Origin: Deltaproteobacteria bacterium
GTDB lineage: Bacteria; Desulfobacterota; Desulfobacteria; Desulfobacterales; Desulfatibacillaceae
NCBI GenBank assembly: GCA_016235345.1
Contig: JACRLG010000033.1
Span: forward strand, 1 to 50,561
DNA length: 50,561 nt
Reading direction: 5' to 3'
Both the position numbers and the translations under genes were made by a program. Positions 41,612-50,561 of this stretch are shown one piece after another; the stretch's first letter is position 1, and the number at the start of each line of letters is the position of its first letter. The notes beneath the pieces are model-generated. The model searched no databases. It saw nothing but the letters and a program-made list of their open reading frames with translations, and was not told where the DNA came from.

Positions 41612-41701
41612 CGTGTTCCTCCTTTCCCTCCAAGGGAGTTAAACAGTTACGCCAAAGGAAACCATAGCGCCTCTTAGCTGTTTGGTGTGGATGAGCCTGT
41701 T

Positions 41702-41779
41702 GGCGGGGCAGCATATCCGGGTCCCATGCAACCCCGCCCCTCCACTAACCTGCCCCCTGCGAGGAGCTTTTTGGGACCC
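41702..41779 (-). promoter_or_regulatory. structured 5' leader with interleaved pairings
   Basis: The transcript from the promoter at 41830 has about 215 nt before the first gene. Two perfect 7-bp pairings interleave: GGGTCCC (41719-41725) with GGGACCC (41773-41779), and GGCGGGG (41702-41708) with CCCCGCC (41732-41738). They can form a pseudoknot or two mutually exclusive hairpins. A further 6-bp CTCCTC/GAGGGG helix fits inside the first. No known riboswitch core was recognised, so this is a candidate cis-regulatory RNA only. Confidence 0.4.
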
Positions 41780-41829
41780 ACGGCAACCCACGCGCAAAGG
41801 CGGTTTCCACACAAACCTATAGAATTTTC

Positions 41830-41859
41830 ATTATATGGCATAATCCATACTGAAGTCAA
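41830..41859 (-). promoter_or_regulatory. sigma70-type promoter of the radical SAM operon
   Basis: On the minus strand TTGACT (41859-41854), an 18-bp spacer and a perfect TATAAT (41835-41830) lie in an AT-rich patch upstream of the small precursor gene. No other good promoter was seen before the first gene of the operon. Confidence 0.75.
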
Positions 41860-41894
41860 ACTTTTTAAAGAAAAATATGGTAGGATACACTTCT

Positions 41895-42360
41895 CTATCT
41901 GCGGAACGCCTCCAGTGCCTCCTGCGCTTCGTATGCCTCGTCCATGCGTCTCAGTAAAGCTTTTTTTTCAGGCGGCACACTCTTGAATGCCTTGCTCAAG
42001 AAGGAGTGGAAATCATCCTGGCCATCCAGGACAGCCGTGAAGGGGCTATGCTCACGCCGGTCAAAACCCGCGTCGAGGTCCAGAAGCATTCACGCCCGGC
42101 GACATCGAAGGTAGTGGAAATGCCCCGCCGAATCTCAATGTTCGGCGCCGTGCGGGATAGACGGGCATAAAGCGCCAGGCTGAGAGGAGTTTCTTATCCT
42201 TCTTCATGAAATCAGGTTCGTGAGGTTTGAGAAGCGCCCAGAACTCGAGTGAGCGATTCATGTGTACTGCCCGGAAGTGATCATATATCATCTGGGCTCG
42301 TTGCTTTCGAACCGAAACATCGCTTTCGCCATGGAAGACAAAAGAGCTTTTATCAGCCAC
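41895..42360 (-). pseudogene. degraded or misread gene after hsdR, function unknown
   Basis: GTG 42358-42360 overlaps the hsdR stop and opens a frame reading RKQRAQMIYDHFRAVHMNRS. The frame changes near 42183-42190 to one reading LALYARLSRTAPNIEIRRG and again near 42085-42092 to one reading DAGFDRREHSPFTAVLDGQD, ending at 41895. Adding one base at each point gives a continuous protein of about 155 residues without membrane segments. Family unknown. Two one-base losses within 100 bp may be real decay or a local sequence problem. Confidence 0.55.
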
Positions 42361-45300
42361 TGATAACGCCTTCGGCCATCAACTCCGCCTGCCGGATAAC
42401 CAGTTGGGTAGCCGACTCTTGGGCATCCGGGGGATAGCCATACTTGGTCAGCAGCCGCCGTACCGTCCGCCGCATGTCCGCGCGCACAGTTTCCCGCTGC
42501 GTCCAGTCAAGCGACGCCTTGGCCTTGATTCGATCGGCAAGCTCACGTGCAATCACCCTGAGCGTATCGGCCTGCATCACCTCACGGGCAGAGGCATTGT
42601 CCGCGAGCGCGTCGTAGAACGCGATCTCTTCTTCGGTCAGGCCTGATTCCTCGCCCCGGTGAACTGCCTCCCGAATGGCACGGGCCAAGCCGATCAACTC
42701 CTCTATTACCTGTGCCGTTGTGATCGCACGATTGGTGTATCGCGTGAGCACCGACTCCAGCGATTCACGGAATGTCCGCGACTGCACGATGTTCACCCTC
42801 TCCCGGCTTCGGATCTGGTCATTTAGAAGTTTTCGCAAGGTCTCCAGCGCCAGGTTCTTGTGCGGCAGCGCAGCCAGCCGTTCAAGGAAGTCTTCAGAAA
42901 GGATGCCCACGTTCGGTTCCGGTAAACCAGCCGCCTTAAACAGATCAATAACGCCATCAGAGGCTATCGCGCCGGAGATCACCTGACGTACCGCAGCCCG
43001 CGAATCCGGCGGAGGCGGGGGACCATCGTCCGCAAGTCGTTTGCGGATCGCAGCCCGCACACACTGGAAATATATCAGATGGTCGCGGATGGCCTCGGTT
43101 TCGTTGCGTGGAACCGACAACGCAAAAGCCTTGGACAACGCCGCCACCATCGTCATGAACCGCCTTTTACCGTCTTCCTGCTCAAAAACATAGTCCGCTC
43201 CCGACGTCACCGCATGCAACTGGTCTGCCTCGGCACCCTTGACGAATGGGCTGTAATCGAAGCCGTTGAAAAAATCACGCAACGCTTCATACTGGCGCTC
43301 CATAAGGGGCACGGCCTCTCCCTGGATTTCTTCAACAGGACTGCCTTCCCCGCCAGCCTGGGTGTACGTCTGCACTGCATCGCGGAGCTGATCGGCAATG
43401 CCGAGGAAGTCCGCGACCACGCCGCCTGGTTTTTCGCCAAACACGCGGTTCACCCGCGCTATCGCCTGCATCAGATTATGACCCGCCAGGGGTTTGTCCA
43501 GATACATCGTATGCATCGGCGGGCAATCGAATCCTGTCAGCCACATATCGCAGACGATCACCAGGCGAAAATCATCTTCGGGGTCCTTGAAACGGCGAGC
43601 AAGGGCCTCTCGCCGTCCCTTGGTTCGTGCATGGAAGGCCACGCGTTCACCCTCGGCTACCGCTCCTGTCATTACTACCTTCACGAATCCGGCTTCGTCC
43701 CCATCCGCATGCCACTCGGGCCTCAGAGCCACAATCTCTTCATAGAGGTCCATGCAGATGTTGCGGCTCATGCAGACCGCCATGGCCTTACCTTCGATGA
43801 CTTCACGGCGCTTCTCGAAGTGTTCCACGATCTCTTTTGCAACCAGCTTCAACCGTTCCCGCGCCCCGACCAGTTCTTCCAGCGGAACCTCTATGTCCTT
43901 GGGGACGCCGTAACCTTCCTTGTCGGCCGCTGTTGCAGCGTCGAGCAGACTCTCGGCTTCGGCAATGCCTGCTTCATTCGGGAGCAGCTTCACCAGCCGC
44001 ATCTCGTAGTAGATTGGGACGGTTGCGTTGTCCTCAATGGCTTGGCGGATGTCGTAGATATCCGCGTACTCACCGAACACAGCCGGCGTGCTGCGGTCGT
44101 CGCGCTCCAAAGGAGTGCCCGTGAAACCGATGAATGTGGCATTTGGGATCGCGTCCCGCATCCACCGCGCACCGCCTTGGAGAAAACCGTACTGGCTACG
44201 ATGGGCCTCATCGGCCAGAACGACGATGTTTGACCGCTCACTGACAGGGCCGCCTCTCTCTTCGAATTTCTGGATCGTCGTAAACACAACGCCGCCGGAG
44301 GCCCGATTCAGCTTTGCCGTCAGATCTTCCCGGCTCTGGGCTTGTTCGGGCTGCTGACGAAGCAATGCCCGGCCAGAGGCAAACGTGCCGAAGAGCTGGT
44401 TGTCCAGGTCGTTGCGGTCGGTCACCACGACGATGGTCGGGTTCGCCAGTTCCGTGTCGCCAATCAGCGCCCCTGCCAGCATGAGCATCGTCAGGCTCTT
44501 GCCTGAGCCCTGGGTGTGCCAAATCACACCGCCCCGCCCGTCGCCGTGGCCTGTAGGGGGCTTCAACGCCACCTTGACGGTAGATCGTGCCCCGCGCACC
44601 GCGCGGAACTGATGATATCCCGCTACCTTCTTGATGATCTCCCCGGTCCGATCATCGTCTTCAAAAGTGACGCAGTGCAGGAGATAGTCCAGCAGCCTTG
44701 CAGGCTCGAACAGGCCCTTGATAAGAGCCTCAAGGTTTGGCTGGCCCGGTTTGAGGCAGTCTTCGATGGAGCGCCAGGGCGAGAACCGGTCCGACCCAGC
44801 CGTCAGCGAGCCGACCCGCGTGGAGTCACCATCGCTGATCACCATCAACTCATTGCAGATGAATAGCGACGGAATATGCTGCTTGTAATCTTGAAGCTGC
44901 CGGTATGCTTTCCAGACATCCGCCTGAATATTTGCGGGGTCCTTTAGTTCGATGACCACAATGGGCAGGCCATTAATAAATAGCACCTGATCGGCCCGGC
45001 GGTGGCTGTTGCCGCATTTGACGGTGAACTGGTTCACCACAAGGAGGTCATTTCTCGCCGGATAGACAAAATCCACCAGCCACGCCTTGTCACCTCGAGC
45101 TTCTCCATCAGCGGTGCGGTACTCAACGTCAATACCGTCGGTCATCAGCCGGTGGAACCACCGATTGTTCTGCTCCATCGTTGGTTCCGGCGGACGTGTG
45201 ACTATCCGCACCGCCTGCTCTATGGAGTCTTCGGGTAAGTGATCGTTGATCTTCCGTAGCGCTGCTCGAAGACGTGGCTCCAGTACTACGTGCTCGTGGC

Positions 45301-45412
45301 TCATGCGGAGCGGGGTTTCTGCACCGGGTGAGACTTCCGCGCCTTTACGGGTATCGTAGCCCAATGCCTCGAACCAGCCCAGAGATGCCTTTTCCAGGAT
45401 TTTTTCGTTCAT
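42353..45412 (-). CDS. hsdR: type I restriction enzyme, R subunit
   Basis: 1019 residues; the ATG at 45410-45412 overlaps the upstream stop as ATGA. A PD-(D/E)xK nuclease domain (Asp141, then IELK with Glu155 and Lys157) is followed by a superfamily 2 motor: Walker [12 protein letters not shown] (299-309), DEAH box ([12 protein letters not shown]), and motif [11 protein letters not shown]. Helicase motif VI lies in [12 protein letters not shown]. All catalytic residues look intact. With the M and S subunits it would translocate and cut unmodified DNA. The length is normal for the family. Confidence 0.95.
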   Translation of the reverse strand: MNEKILEKASLGWFEALGYDTRKGAEVSPGAETPLRMSHEHVVLEPRLRAALRKINDHLPEDSIEQAVRIVTRPPEPTMEQNNRWFHRLMTDGIDVEYRTADGEARGDKAWLVDFVYPARNDLLVVNQFTVKCGNSHRRADQVLFINGLPIVVIELKDPANIQADVWKAYRQLQDYKQHIPSLFICNELMVISDGDSTRVGSLTAGSDRFSPWRSIEDCLKPGQPNLEALIKGLFEPARLLDYLLHCVTFEDDDRTGEIIKKVAGYHQFRAVRGARSTVKVALKPPTGHGDGRGGVIWHTQGSGKSLTMLMLAGALIGDTELANPTIVVVTDRNDLDNQLFGTFASGRALLRQQPEQAQSREDLTAKLNRASGGVVFTTIQKFEERGGPVSERSNIVVLADEAHRSQYGFLQGGARWMRDAIPNATFIGFTGTPLERDDRSTPAVFGEYADIYDIRQAIEDNATVPIYYEMRLVKLLPNEAGIAEAESLLDAATAADKEGYGVPKDIEVPLEELVGARERLKLVAKEIVEHFEKRREVIEGKAMAVCMSRNICMDLYEEIVALRPEWHADGDEAGFVKVVMTGAVAEGERVAFHARTKGRREALARRFKDPEDDFRLVIVCDMWLTGFDCPPMHTMYLDKPLAGHNLMQAIARVNRVFGEKPGGVVADFLGIADQLRDAVQTYTQAGGEGSPVEEIQGEAVPLMERQYEALRDFFNGFDYSPFVKGAEADQLHAVTSGADYVFEQEDGKRRFMTMVAALSKAFALSVPRNETEAIRDHLIYFQCVRAAIRKRLADDGPPPPPDSRAAVRQVISGAIASDGVIDLFKAAGLPEPNVGILSEDFLERLAALPHKNLALETLRKLLNDQIRSRERVNIVQSRTFRESLESVLTRYTNRAITTAQVIEELIGLARAIREAVHRGEESGLTEEEIAFYDALADNASAREVMQADTLRVIARELADRIKAKASLDWTQRETVRADMRRTVRRLLTKYGYPPDAQESATQLVIRQAELMAEGVISG

Positions 45413-46125
45413 TCCAGGCCCTCCTCTGGTTCGGCGCCTTCATCAGTGGTCTCTTGCCCCTGTCTGAACTGGACCAAGGCACTACGGTAGGCCCCGAAGT
45501 CCGCGCGGAACAATGCCTCGCTTGCAATCAACGGCACGTCCAGCACCTGGAATGGTCCAAAATTGCTGTCGATGAACTCATCGAAATCTGCGTGATCGCC
45601 ATACCGGAATCGTGACAACGGATCGCGTCGTGCCGAACCGAGGTGGGTCTTGAACAACAGGCCAACCACTGCATCGGTAGAGCGAGCTAAAATCTCGGCA
45701 TAACGAGCATCCAACAGGGGAGCATAGGCGTCCGAGCCATGAGCTGCGGAGCCGTGGGCATTTCTAATTTCCACAATTCCTGCAACGATCTGATTCAGTC
45801 CACGGACAAGTTGCTCCGCCCCTGTGCGCAACCGCGCATCAACGCCGCCATCATCCCTTGGTCCGAGGTTGAGGTATTTGACGGATTCAGAAACCAATTT
45901 CGGTGCTTCCCACGCGGAATCTACGGCAATGCCTCGGTCCGTCAGGATGGTTTTGCAGGTCGTCTCAATGATCGTTCTACAGAAGGATACGACTACACCG
46001 GGCCGATCCGGCATCGCCTCCTCAAGGGCTTCGACCTGTTCACGGATTCGGAGCGACTCAGGGTGTAAGGCGAGAAGCTCACGGCATGCAGGCAGCAGCG
46101 TAGAGCCGGCAACATCATTTGCCAT
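45409..46125 (-). CDS. abortive-infection-type protein within the type I locus
   Basis: 238 residues from ATG 46123-46125, which overlaps the 3' end of hsdS; a longer frame starts at 46143. The motif [12 protein letters not shown] (119-130) and the flanking helices match the C-terminal domain shared by several Abi family proteins, an all-helical RNase-like fold in some relatives. The Arg-Asn-x-His pair may be catalytic. The gene sits between hsdS and hsdR with overlaps on both sides, so its product is made in step with the restriction enzyme. It may be a backup or guard module, by inference. Confidence 0.75.
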   Translation of the reverse strand: MANDVAGSTLLPACRELLALHPESLRIREQVEALEEAMPDRPGVVVSFCRTIIETTCKTILTDRGIAVDSAWEAPKLVSESVKYLNLGPRDDGGVDARLRTGAEQLVRGLNQIVAGIVEIRNAHGSAAHGSDAYAPLLDARYAEILARSTDAVVGLLFKTHLGSARRDPLSRFRYGDHADFDEFIDSNFGPFQVLDVPLIASEALFRADFGAYRSALVQFRQGQETTDEGAEPEEGLE

Positions 46126-47443
46126 TATCCGCCCCCTCCGCACTGGTCACCCTGATTTCGCCGGAGATCAGCTTCGGCAGCAGCGCATCCCGGATAAGGG
46201 CAAGGGTGCGGGATTCAGTTTGATTGGCAGAAACCATTGCGAACATCGGCCCGACAATTTTCCCAAAAGCGAGAGCGGTTGACTTTATCGGCCGCGCGGC
46301 CTTGAAGTGAGTTAGCGATGAGGCTGCGACACGCTGGCGGCCGCTGGTACCCGTCATGTTCTTTATGGCGAAGTCGCGGAATTCCGGCAGCCTGGCAAGG
46401 CAGTAAGCGTATATTGGCGGCAGAGGCGGTAAAGGGCGCAGGACAATGTATTCAGTCGATCCCCAGCCAATTGCCTCTGGTGGTAAGAAGTCCACAAAAG
46501 CCGTCTTGCCGTTCTCCAGGCATGGCGTAATGCGTGCGACAAGGGTATCCCCGTTCATAAACCGCATCCCTGAGCCGAAAGCTCTTTCATCCCACCTGTT
46601 CGGAGCATGACCCCGAGTTGGCATATCGGCCATCTCCAAATAGGGTGCAATTTGTCCATTTTTAAGCGGTCTTCGAGGGTTGATTTCAAATAAATTGTCC
46701 AAGGATACCACATCCCACCCCTTTGGGGTGGGTCCAAGTTCGGTTTCAGTGAGCTGATCAGGCAACTGGTCGAAAACATCCTGTGGCATACTCTGGAAAC
46801 TGGTCACACCTGCCACCTTGGCCTTGACCGGCTCGAAGTCGATGAACCACGCCCTGAAGATCGCCCGCGCCATCTTCTCCAACGTTGCATTCATCCGTCG
46901 GTTCAACTCGATCTTATCATCCAACGACCCAAGGATGTCGACAATGGCCTCTTGTTCGGGAATTGGAGGGGTGGGAACCTCTATAGACCTGAGGTAAGTT
47001 ACAGGCTGTGCGATGGAAGGAACGCCTGATGGAGAGCTATTTGCCAACAATTTATGTTGGCCTTCACGGGTTTTGAAATAATAAGTTATGAATGGTGGTA
47101 GAACTTTTCTTCTGTTACACCTCAAATAGAATTGTCGCTGTGAAATTATATATCGTTCATAGCGTGATGTATCAGGAATATAGGCTACTTGGCCAATATT
47201 CCCTGCGTGAGTAAAAATAACGTCTCCTTGGAACACATTTGAGTTGCTTAACTTTTCCGCATGTTCAGGCGCTATAAAGTTATACTCACCATCCTGTAAT
47301 CGTGAACCATGGAGATGTTGTCCACTAATCACAGGTATGCCATCAGGTACGAAAGTGGACACTTTGATTGACGAACCAAAAGGACCCATTCCGACTTTTT
47401 CGGTGATGTCCTCAATCCTTCGATGCACCCATTCACTTGCCAT
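46115..47443 (-). CDS. hsdS: type I restriction-modification specificity subunit
   Basis: 442 residues. ATG 47441-47443 lies inside the end of hsdM (11-bp overlap), so translation is coupled. Two target-recognition domains (about 1-150 and 215-380) alternate with conserved helices: [20 protein letters not shown] (about 155-175) with [17 protein letters not shown], and a C-terminal helix with [16 protein letters not shown]. Each recognition domain reads half of a split DNA site. The site cannot be told from sequence here. The protein pairs with hsdM for methylation and with hsdR for cleavage. Confidence 0.95.
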   Translation of the reverse strand: MASEWVHRRIEDITEKVGMGPFGSSIKVSTFVPDGIPVISGQHLHGSRLQDGEYNFIAPEHAEKLSNSNVFQGDVIFTHAGNIGQVAYIPDTSRYERYIISQRQFYLRCNRRKVLPPFITYYFKTREGQHKLLANSSPSGVPSIAQPVTYLRSIEVPTPPIPEQEAIVDILGSLDDKIELNRRMNATLEKMARAIFRAWFIDFEPVKAKVAGVTSFQSMPQDVFDQLPDQLTETELGPTPKGWDVVSLDNLFEINPRRPLKNGQIAPYLEMADMPTRGHAPNRWDERAFGSGMRFMNGDTLVARITPCLENGKTAFVDFLPPEAIGWGSTEYIVLRPLPPLPPIYAYCLARLPEFRDFAIKNMTGTSGRQRVAASSLTHFKAARPIKSTALAFGKIVGPMFAMVSANQTESRTLALIRDALLPKLISGEIRVTSAEGADNGK

Positions 47444-49118
47444 AGCCAATGCCCTCCAGATTCTTCGAAATGATCTGGCTGAGTTTGGCTGACTCCTTTG
47501 TTTGCTCCTTTAGCGCAAAAGTAAGTCTTGCCATTTTTTCCTCGAAGGGTTCGCCGTCGTCTTCGAACTCGGCTGCGCCGACATAGCGGCCCGGCGTCAG
47601 GACATATCCATGCTTCCTTATCTCTTCGAGCGTGGTGGATTCGCAGAAGCCAGGGATGTCCACGTAGTCGCCGGCACCGGCTTCGCCTCGCCAAGCGTGG
47701 TAGGCACGCGCGATTCGGCCTATGTCGCTGTCGGGCGGCAATGGATATTCGTCGCGGCCGGTGAGATAGCGCAGTGCGCGGGTTTCCATCGTGCCCATCT
47801 GGCGGGCGTCGATGAAGAGCGTCTGACCCCGCCGGTCACGCCCCGCCGGCTTCAGCTTCTTGCCGGTTTTATCGCGGCTGACGAACCAGAGGCAGACAGG
47901 GATTCCGGTCGTCAAAAAAAGCTGCGCCGGCATGGCGACGATGCAGTCCACCAAATCGGCCTCGATGATATTCTTGCGGATGTCGCCCTCGCCCCCGCTA
48001 CCCGAGGAGAGCGACCCATTGGCCATGACGAAGCCGGCAATACCGCCCCCACGCCCGTTGGGCGGGGCCAGGTGGTGGATGAAGTGCTGAATCCAGGCGT
48101 AGTTGGCGTTGCCGACCGGTGGGACGCCGAATTTCCAGCGCACGTCATCGCGCAGAAGCGCGCCCGACCAGTCGGAGACGTTGAACGGCGGATTGGCGAG
48201 GACATAGTCGGCCTTGAGATCAGGGTGCAGGTCTCGGACGAAGCTGTCGGCTGGCTGCTCGCCGAGGTTGGCCTCAATCCCTCGGATGGCGAGGTTCATA
48301 TGGGCCAAACGCCAAGTGGTGGGGTTGGACTCCTGGCCGAAGATGGAGATGTCGCGCTGACCCCGGGCCTTCGGGCCCTTGCCGTTCCCGTTTCCAGTGG
48401 TGTGTGCTTCGACAAAGCGGACGGACTGTACAAACATGCCACCCGATCCGCAGCAAGGGTCATAGACCCGTCCCTCGTAAGGTTCGATCATTTCAACCAA
48501 CAACCGGACGACAGAGCGGGGCGTGAAAAATTCGCCGCCCAGTTTGCCCTCGGCAGCGGCAAACTTACCCAAGAAGTATTCATAGACGCGGCCGAGCACA
48601 TCCTTGGCGCGGGCCTGGTCGGTTCCTATTGCGATGGAGGCGATCTGGTCAATAAGACCACCAAGGCGTTCGGGGGCGATACCGCGCCGGGCGTAGTCAC
48701 GTGGGAGCTTGCCCTTGAGCTTTGGGTTGTCGCGCTCAATGGCATACATTGCATCATCAATGAGCCTGGCAATGTTGGGCTGCTTGCCTTGGGCCTGGAT
48801 ATTGCCCCACCTGGACTCCGGTGGCACCCAAAAGACATTCTCAGCGGTGTATTCATCACGGCTTTCGAGCAGAGCCTCGGCTTCTTTCCCCTTGATGCCC
48901 TCGGCCTGGAGTTCCTCGGTGAGAGCTGCCCGGCGAGCCTCGAAGGCGTCGGAGATGTACTTCAGGAAGATCAGACCGAGGACAACGTGCTTGTACTCTG
49001 CGGCGTCGATGGAGCCGCGCAGTTTGTCCGCGGTCTGCCACAGCGCCTCCGGGTCAACACCTAGCTCACCGGCGCTGATAATGGCAGTTTGCCCGGATTG
49101 ATGATTGTTCGATGCCAT
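47433..49118 (-). CDS. hsdM: type I restriction-modification methyltransferase subunit
   Basis: 561 residues. The N-terminal helical domain ([20 protein letters not shown]) is typical of HsdM. The adenine methyltransferase core has PCCGSGG (221-227) for SAM binding and NPPF (309-312) as catalytic motif IV. ATG 49116-49118 has GGGGAAGG about ten bases upstream. It protects host DNA by N6-adenine methylation with HsdS. The gene order M-S-Abi-R is unusual only for the inserted Abi gene. Confidence 0.95.
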   Translation of the reverse strand: MASNNHQSGQTAIISAGELGVDPEALWQTADKLRGSIDAAEYKHVVLGLIFLKYISDAFEARRAALTEELQAEGIKGKEAEALLESRDEYTAENVFWVPPESRWGNIQAQGKQPNIARLIDDAMYAIERDNPKLKGKLPRDYARRGIAPERLGGLIDQIASIAIGTDQARAKDVLGRVYEYFLGKFAAAEGKLGGEFFTPRSVVRLLVEMIEPYEGRVYDPCCGSGGMFVQSVRFVEAHTTGNGNGKGPKARGQRDISIFGQESNPTTWRLAHMNLAIRGIEANLGEQPADSFVRDLHPDLKADYVLANPPFNVSDWSGALLRDDVRWKFGVPPVGNANYAWIQHFIHHLAPPNGRGGGIAGFVMANGSLSSGSGGEGDIRKNIIEADLVDCIVAMPAQLFLTTGIPVCLWFVSRDKTGKKLKPAGRDRRGQTLFIDARQMGTMETRALRYLTGRDEYPLPPDSDIGRIARAYHAWRGEAGAGDYVDIPGFCESTTLEEIRKHGYVLTPGRYVGAAEFEDDGEPFEEKMARLTFALKEQTKESAKLSQIISKNLEGIGYGK

Positions 49119-49190
49119 GGTTCAGTACCTTCCCCTGTGGGCCGGCCTATGCGCCCTCTTTTGATTTTGGCTTGCCTGCGCAAACATCCT

Positions 49191-49206
49191 TGGTCCGTAT
49201 GGACCA
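49191..49206. promoter_or_regulatory. small palindrome between xre and hsdM
   Basis: TGGTCC GTAT GGACCA is a perfect 6-bp dyad with a 4-bp centre, just downstream of the xre stop codon on the minus strand. It has no T tail, so it is more likely an operator or mRNA stem than a terminator. Confidence 0.3.
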
Positions 49207-49209
49207 TCA

Positions 49210-49443
49210 TTATTCTTCTACTAAAAACTCTTGGAGGAGATCACGGCTCTTCTCGCCCAGGTTCCGAAGCAAGTCCTCGATTTGCTTCATTGCCAGCGGC
49301 GACGGCTTAGCTCGGCCGTTCTCCCATCGGTTGATGGTTGGAAAGGTCACACCGAGCTTTGCCGCGAATTTCTCCTGGGTGAGTCCTGTGCGTTCCCGAA
49401 GTTTGCGGACCAGTATATGGATGTCTGCCTGCGTATTCAACAA
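49210..49443 (-). CDS. XRE-family helix-turn-helix regulator
   Basis: 77 residues starting at TTG 49441-49443, preceded by AAAGGAG at seven bases. The helix-turn-helix covers about residues 17-45 (LTQEKFAAKLGVTFPTINRW followed by ENGRAKP). The C-terminal helix has QIEDLLRNLG. Located just upstream of hsdM in the same direction, so it is the likely control gene of the restriction system and probably represses its own promoter. This resembles the C-protein arrangement of other R-M systems, although it is not a canonical C protein by sequence. Confidence 0.85.
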   Translation of the reverse strand: MLNTQADIHILVRKLRERTGLTQEKFAAKLGVTFPTINRWENGRAKPSPLAMKQIEDLLRNLGEKSRDLLQEFLVEE

Positions 49444-49485
49444 TCTTCTCCTTTCAGATCCAAAAGAGACCTGAGCAGATCACAA

Positions 49486-49518
49486 ATTATAATACGTAGC
49501 ATATCAAATGATATATCA
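49486..49518 (-). promoter_or_regulatory. xre-hsd promoter with overlapping operator-like palindrome
   Basis: A perfect TATAAT (minus strand, 49491-49486) lies about 40 bp before the xre start. The expected -35 region is instead occupied by TGATATATCA (49509-49518, a perfect palindrome) and another ATATCA half-site (49501-49506). A weak -35 covered by repeated half-sites fits an auto-regulated promoter, by inference. Confidence 0.5.
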
Positions 49519-49590
49519 TGCAATGTTAAGAAAGCGCTGTCAAGCGGGATTTCCACCCGGAGGCTTTTCTGGATGGGAGATAACTTGGCT

Positions 49591-50157
49591 TCAGTGCCAG
49601 ACCCCGCCCAATAGCTCTTTGAAGGAGCTGATCCAGCGATTCTCGCCTACGTAAAGCCAGGCAGGAAGCATGGCTCCGTTTACCCGGACCGGGACCAGGA
49701 CGCGGCAGTAGAGGCAAGGGCCGCCGGGGTGAAATCCCTCCAGCCGGTCAATGGCCTGGAGGCGGGTCTCGGGGTCGTCGAAAATCAAAAGTTCCCCGTA
49801 CACGGGGCCCCAGGGCGCGCACGTGGCGTTCTTGGGGAGCCGATTGGGGGTTGACTCGGGGTCGCGCACGAGGGCCGCGAAGCGCGCTTGTGTGGCCACG
49901 TCGGCCAGGGGGTCGGTGGTGCCATGAGCTAGGACGTCCTCCTCCGGGACCTGCAGGACCGGAATGCCGGAGGACGTCTCGAAGAGGCGGCCGCGGACCA
50001 CTGCGTCCTCCACAGCCAGGACGCCTCGGCAAAAGCGGTCGTGGTTCCAGAAACCTCGCTTGAGAGTCCCGTAGACGAAGAGCCTCAGCATTCCGCTCGT
50101 GTTCGCCTTCGAGGATTCTACTGGGTTCATTGCCTGGTTCATGGGGGTGTCTGTCAT
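49591..50157 (-). CDS. gamma-glutamylcyclotransferase-like (AIG2 family) protein
   Basis: 188 residues. ATG 50155-50157 overlaps the stop of the upstream amidotransferase gene as ATGA. The family signature LFVYGTLKRGFWNHD (about 26-40) forms the substrate-binding YGTL loop. GPVYGELLIFDDPETRLQAI and LDRLEGFHPGG follow the usual fold, with the Glu expected for catalysis in the RLEGF segment. The first 22 residues are extra and probably disordered, so the true start could be Met23. Together with an amidotransferase it may act in glutamyl-amide or glutathione-type metabolism, which is inference. Confidence 0.75.
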   Translation of the reverse strand: MTDTPMNQAMNPVESSKANTSGMLRLFVYGTLKRGFWNHDRFCRGVLAVEDAVVRGRLFETSSGIPVLQVPEEDVLAHGTTDPLADVATQARFAALVRDPESTPNRLPKNATCAPWGPVYGELLIFDDPETRLQAIDRLEGFHPGGPCLYCRVLVPVRVNGAMLPAWLYVGENRWISSFKELLGGVWH

Positions 50158-50561
50158 GGTTCCGCTCCCTTTCTCTCCTGGGCCACGAATTCGAAGGGCT
50201 CCACTGAAAACCCGGCCAAGTTATCGCACCGGAACACCGCGAGGCTCATGGGCGGGACCGGGAGGTCCTTCCATCCCTTTTCCTCGGATAGGACGACGTC
50301 CAAGTATATTGGGTCCGAAGCGTATAGCACCGCTTTTCGCTTGGGATGCCAGCGCATTTCCAGCGGCCTGTTTCCTTTGAGCACGAGGACGGCGCCCGGG
50401 TCGGTCCGGCAGGCTAGGACGGCAGTGATCTGGCCGCGGCAGCGCCGGAGCCGGACCTTGAACCGCTCGATGTCCACGCTCCCGTCCCGGGCTGCGTTCG
50501 CGGCCAGGCGGAACAGAATCTCGCTGTCCACCTCGGCGAAGCGCCGCATCTTCCAGCGGCG
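50154..50561 (-). CDS. class II glutamine amidotransferase-like domain (partial, runs off window)
   Basis: The frame is open to the window edge, so the N-terminus (with the nucleophilic Cys if present) is missing. The visible part has FAEVDSEILFRLAANAA, the ACRTDPGAVLVLKGNRPLEM segment and strands such as AVLYASDPIYLDVVL, matching the central and C-terminal parts of class II glutaminase domains (compare GlmS and PurF). It ends overlapping the AIG2-like gene. No synthetase domain follows, so it is a stand-alone glutaminase domain or a short amidase. Confidence 0.65.
   Translation of the reverse strand, partial: RRWKMRRFAEVDSEILFRLAANAARDGSVDIERFKVRLRRCRGQITAVLACRTDPGAVLVLKGNRPLEMRWHPKRKAVLYASDPIYLDVVLSEEKGWKDLPVPPMSLAVFRCDNLAGFSVEPFEFVAQERKGAEP

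Noticed and set aside
47610-49064. Plus-strand open frame of 484 codons opposite hsdM
   Set aside because: It lies entirely over the conserved methyltransferase gene; no domain, start site or upstream signal was seen.
1-50561. CRISPR array, tRNA, rRNA or integrase genes
   Set aside because: No regularly spaced repeats, no T-loop-like cloverleaf, no rRNA-like block and no tyrosine or serine recombinase motifs were seen.

Overview
This window looks like a GC-rich chromosome segment from a member of the Desulfobacterota (sulfate-reducer-like deltaproteobacteria). The evidence is indirect: a CHASE2/FecR/adenylate cyclase envelope operon, many small lipoproteins, tandem B12-binding radical SAM genes, an IHF-alpha-like protein, and one dispersed palindromic repeat family between genes. 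No rRNA, tRNA or CRISPR array was seen, and the genus is not claimed.

Layout. (1) 1-11.9 kb, minus strand: a Crp/Fnr regulator, then an operon read from 11.9 down to 1.4 kb: CHASE2-adenylate cyclase, FecR, CHASE2 membrane protein, beta-helix lipoprotein, FlgT/LPP20-like protein, TPR/SLH-like lipoprotein and a second FecR, closed by a strong hairpin terminator at 1306-1345. The Crp protein keeps its cyclic-nucleotide contact residues, so the block may be a complete cAMP signalling unit. (2) 12-22.7 kb, plus strand: ordinary chromosome with small hypotheticals, ihfA, a DUF5343-like gene, a large orphan and its lipoprotein partner, two tandem B12-binding radical SAM paralogues, and two lipoproteins. 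An AT-rich protein kinase gene is set between perfect 41-bp inverted repeats. (3) 23.1-41.9 kb, mostly minus strand: the main accessory system. A sigma70-type promoter (41830-41859), a structured leader and a 64-codon gene with a perfect Shine-Dalgarno site precede a tightly overlapping biosynthetic operon. It holds four anSME-like SPASM radical SAM enzymes, a fifth radical SAM enzyme, a 1021-residue B12-binding radical SAM fusion, a stand-alone copy of that fusion's C-terminal Cys-rich domain, a nucleosidase/class III aminotransferase fusion, a GNAT enzyme, an asparagine-synthetase-like ligase, a family 9 glycosyltransferase, a DUF6165-like protein (frameshifted) and an O-methyltransferase. 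(4) 41.9-49.5 kb, minus strand: a type I restriction-modification locus (xre, hsdM, hsdS, an abortive-infection-type gene, hsdR) ending in a degraded gene. (5) 49.6-50.6 kb: a gamma-glutamylcyclotransferase-like gene and the end of a class II glutamine amidotransferase gene that runs off the window.

How the genes may work together. Region 3 reads as a peptide-modifying (RiPP-type) pathway that I cannot match to a described family. The small first gene would encode the precursor (its C-terminus carries two Trp residues). The radical SAM enzymes would install several modifications, the nucleosidase domain would remove 5'-deoxyadenosine or methylthioadenosine, and the aminotransferase, ligase, acetyltransferase, glycosyltransferase and methyltransferase would decorate the product. 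No transporter, peptidase or stand-alone peptide-recognition gene is visible, so export and leader removal are unexplained. Four frameshifts in regions 3-4 are all consistent with loss of a single base, three of them beside G or C runs, so base-call error should be excluded before calling those genes dead.
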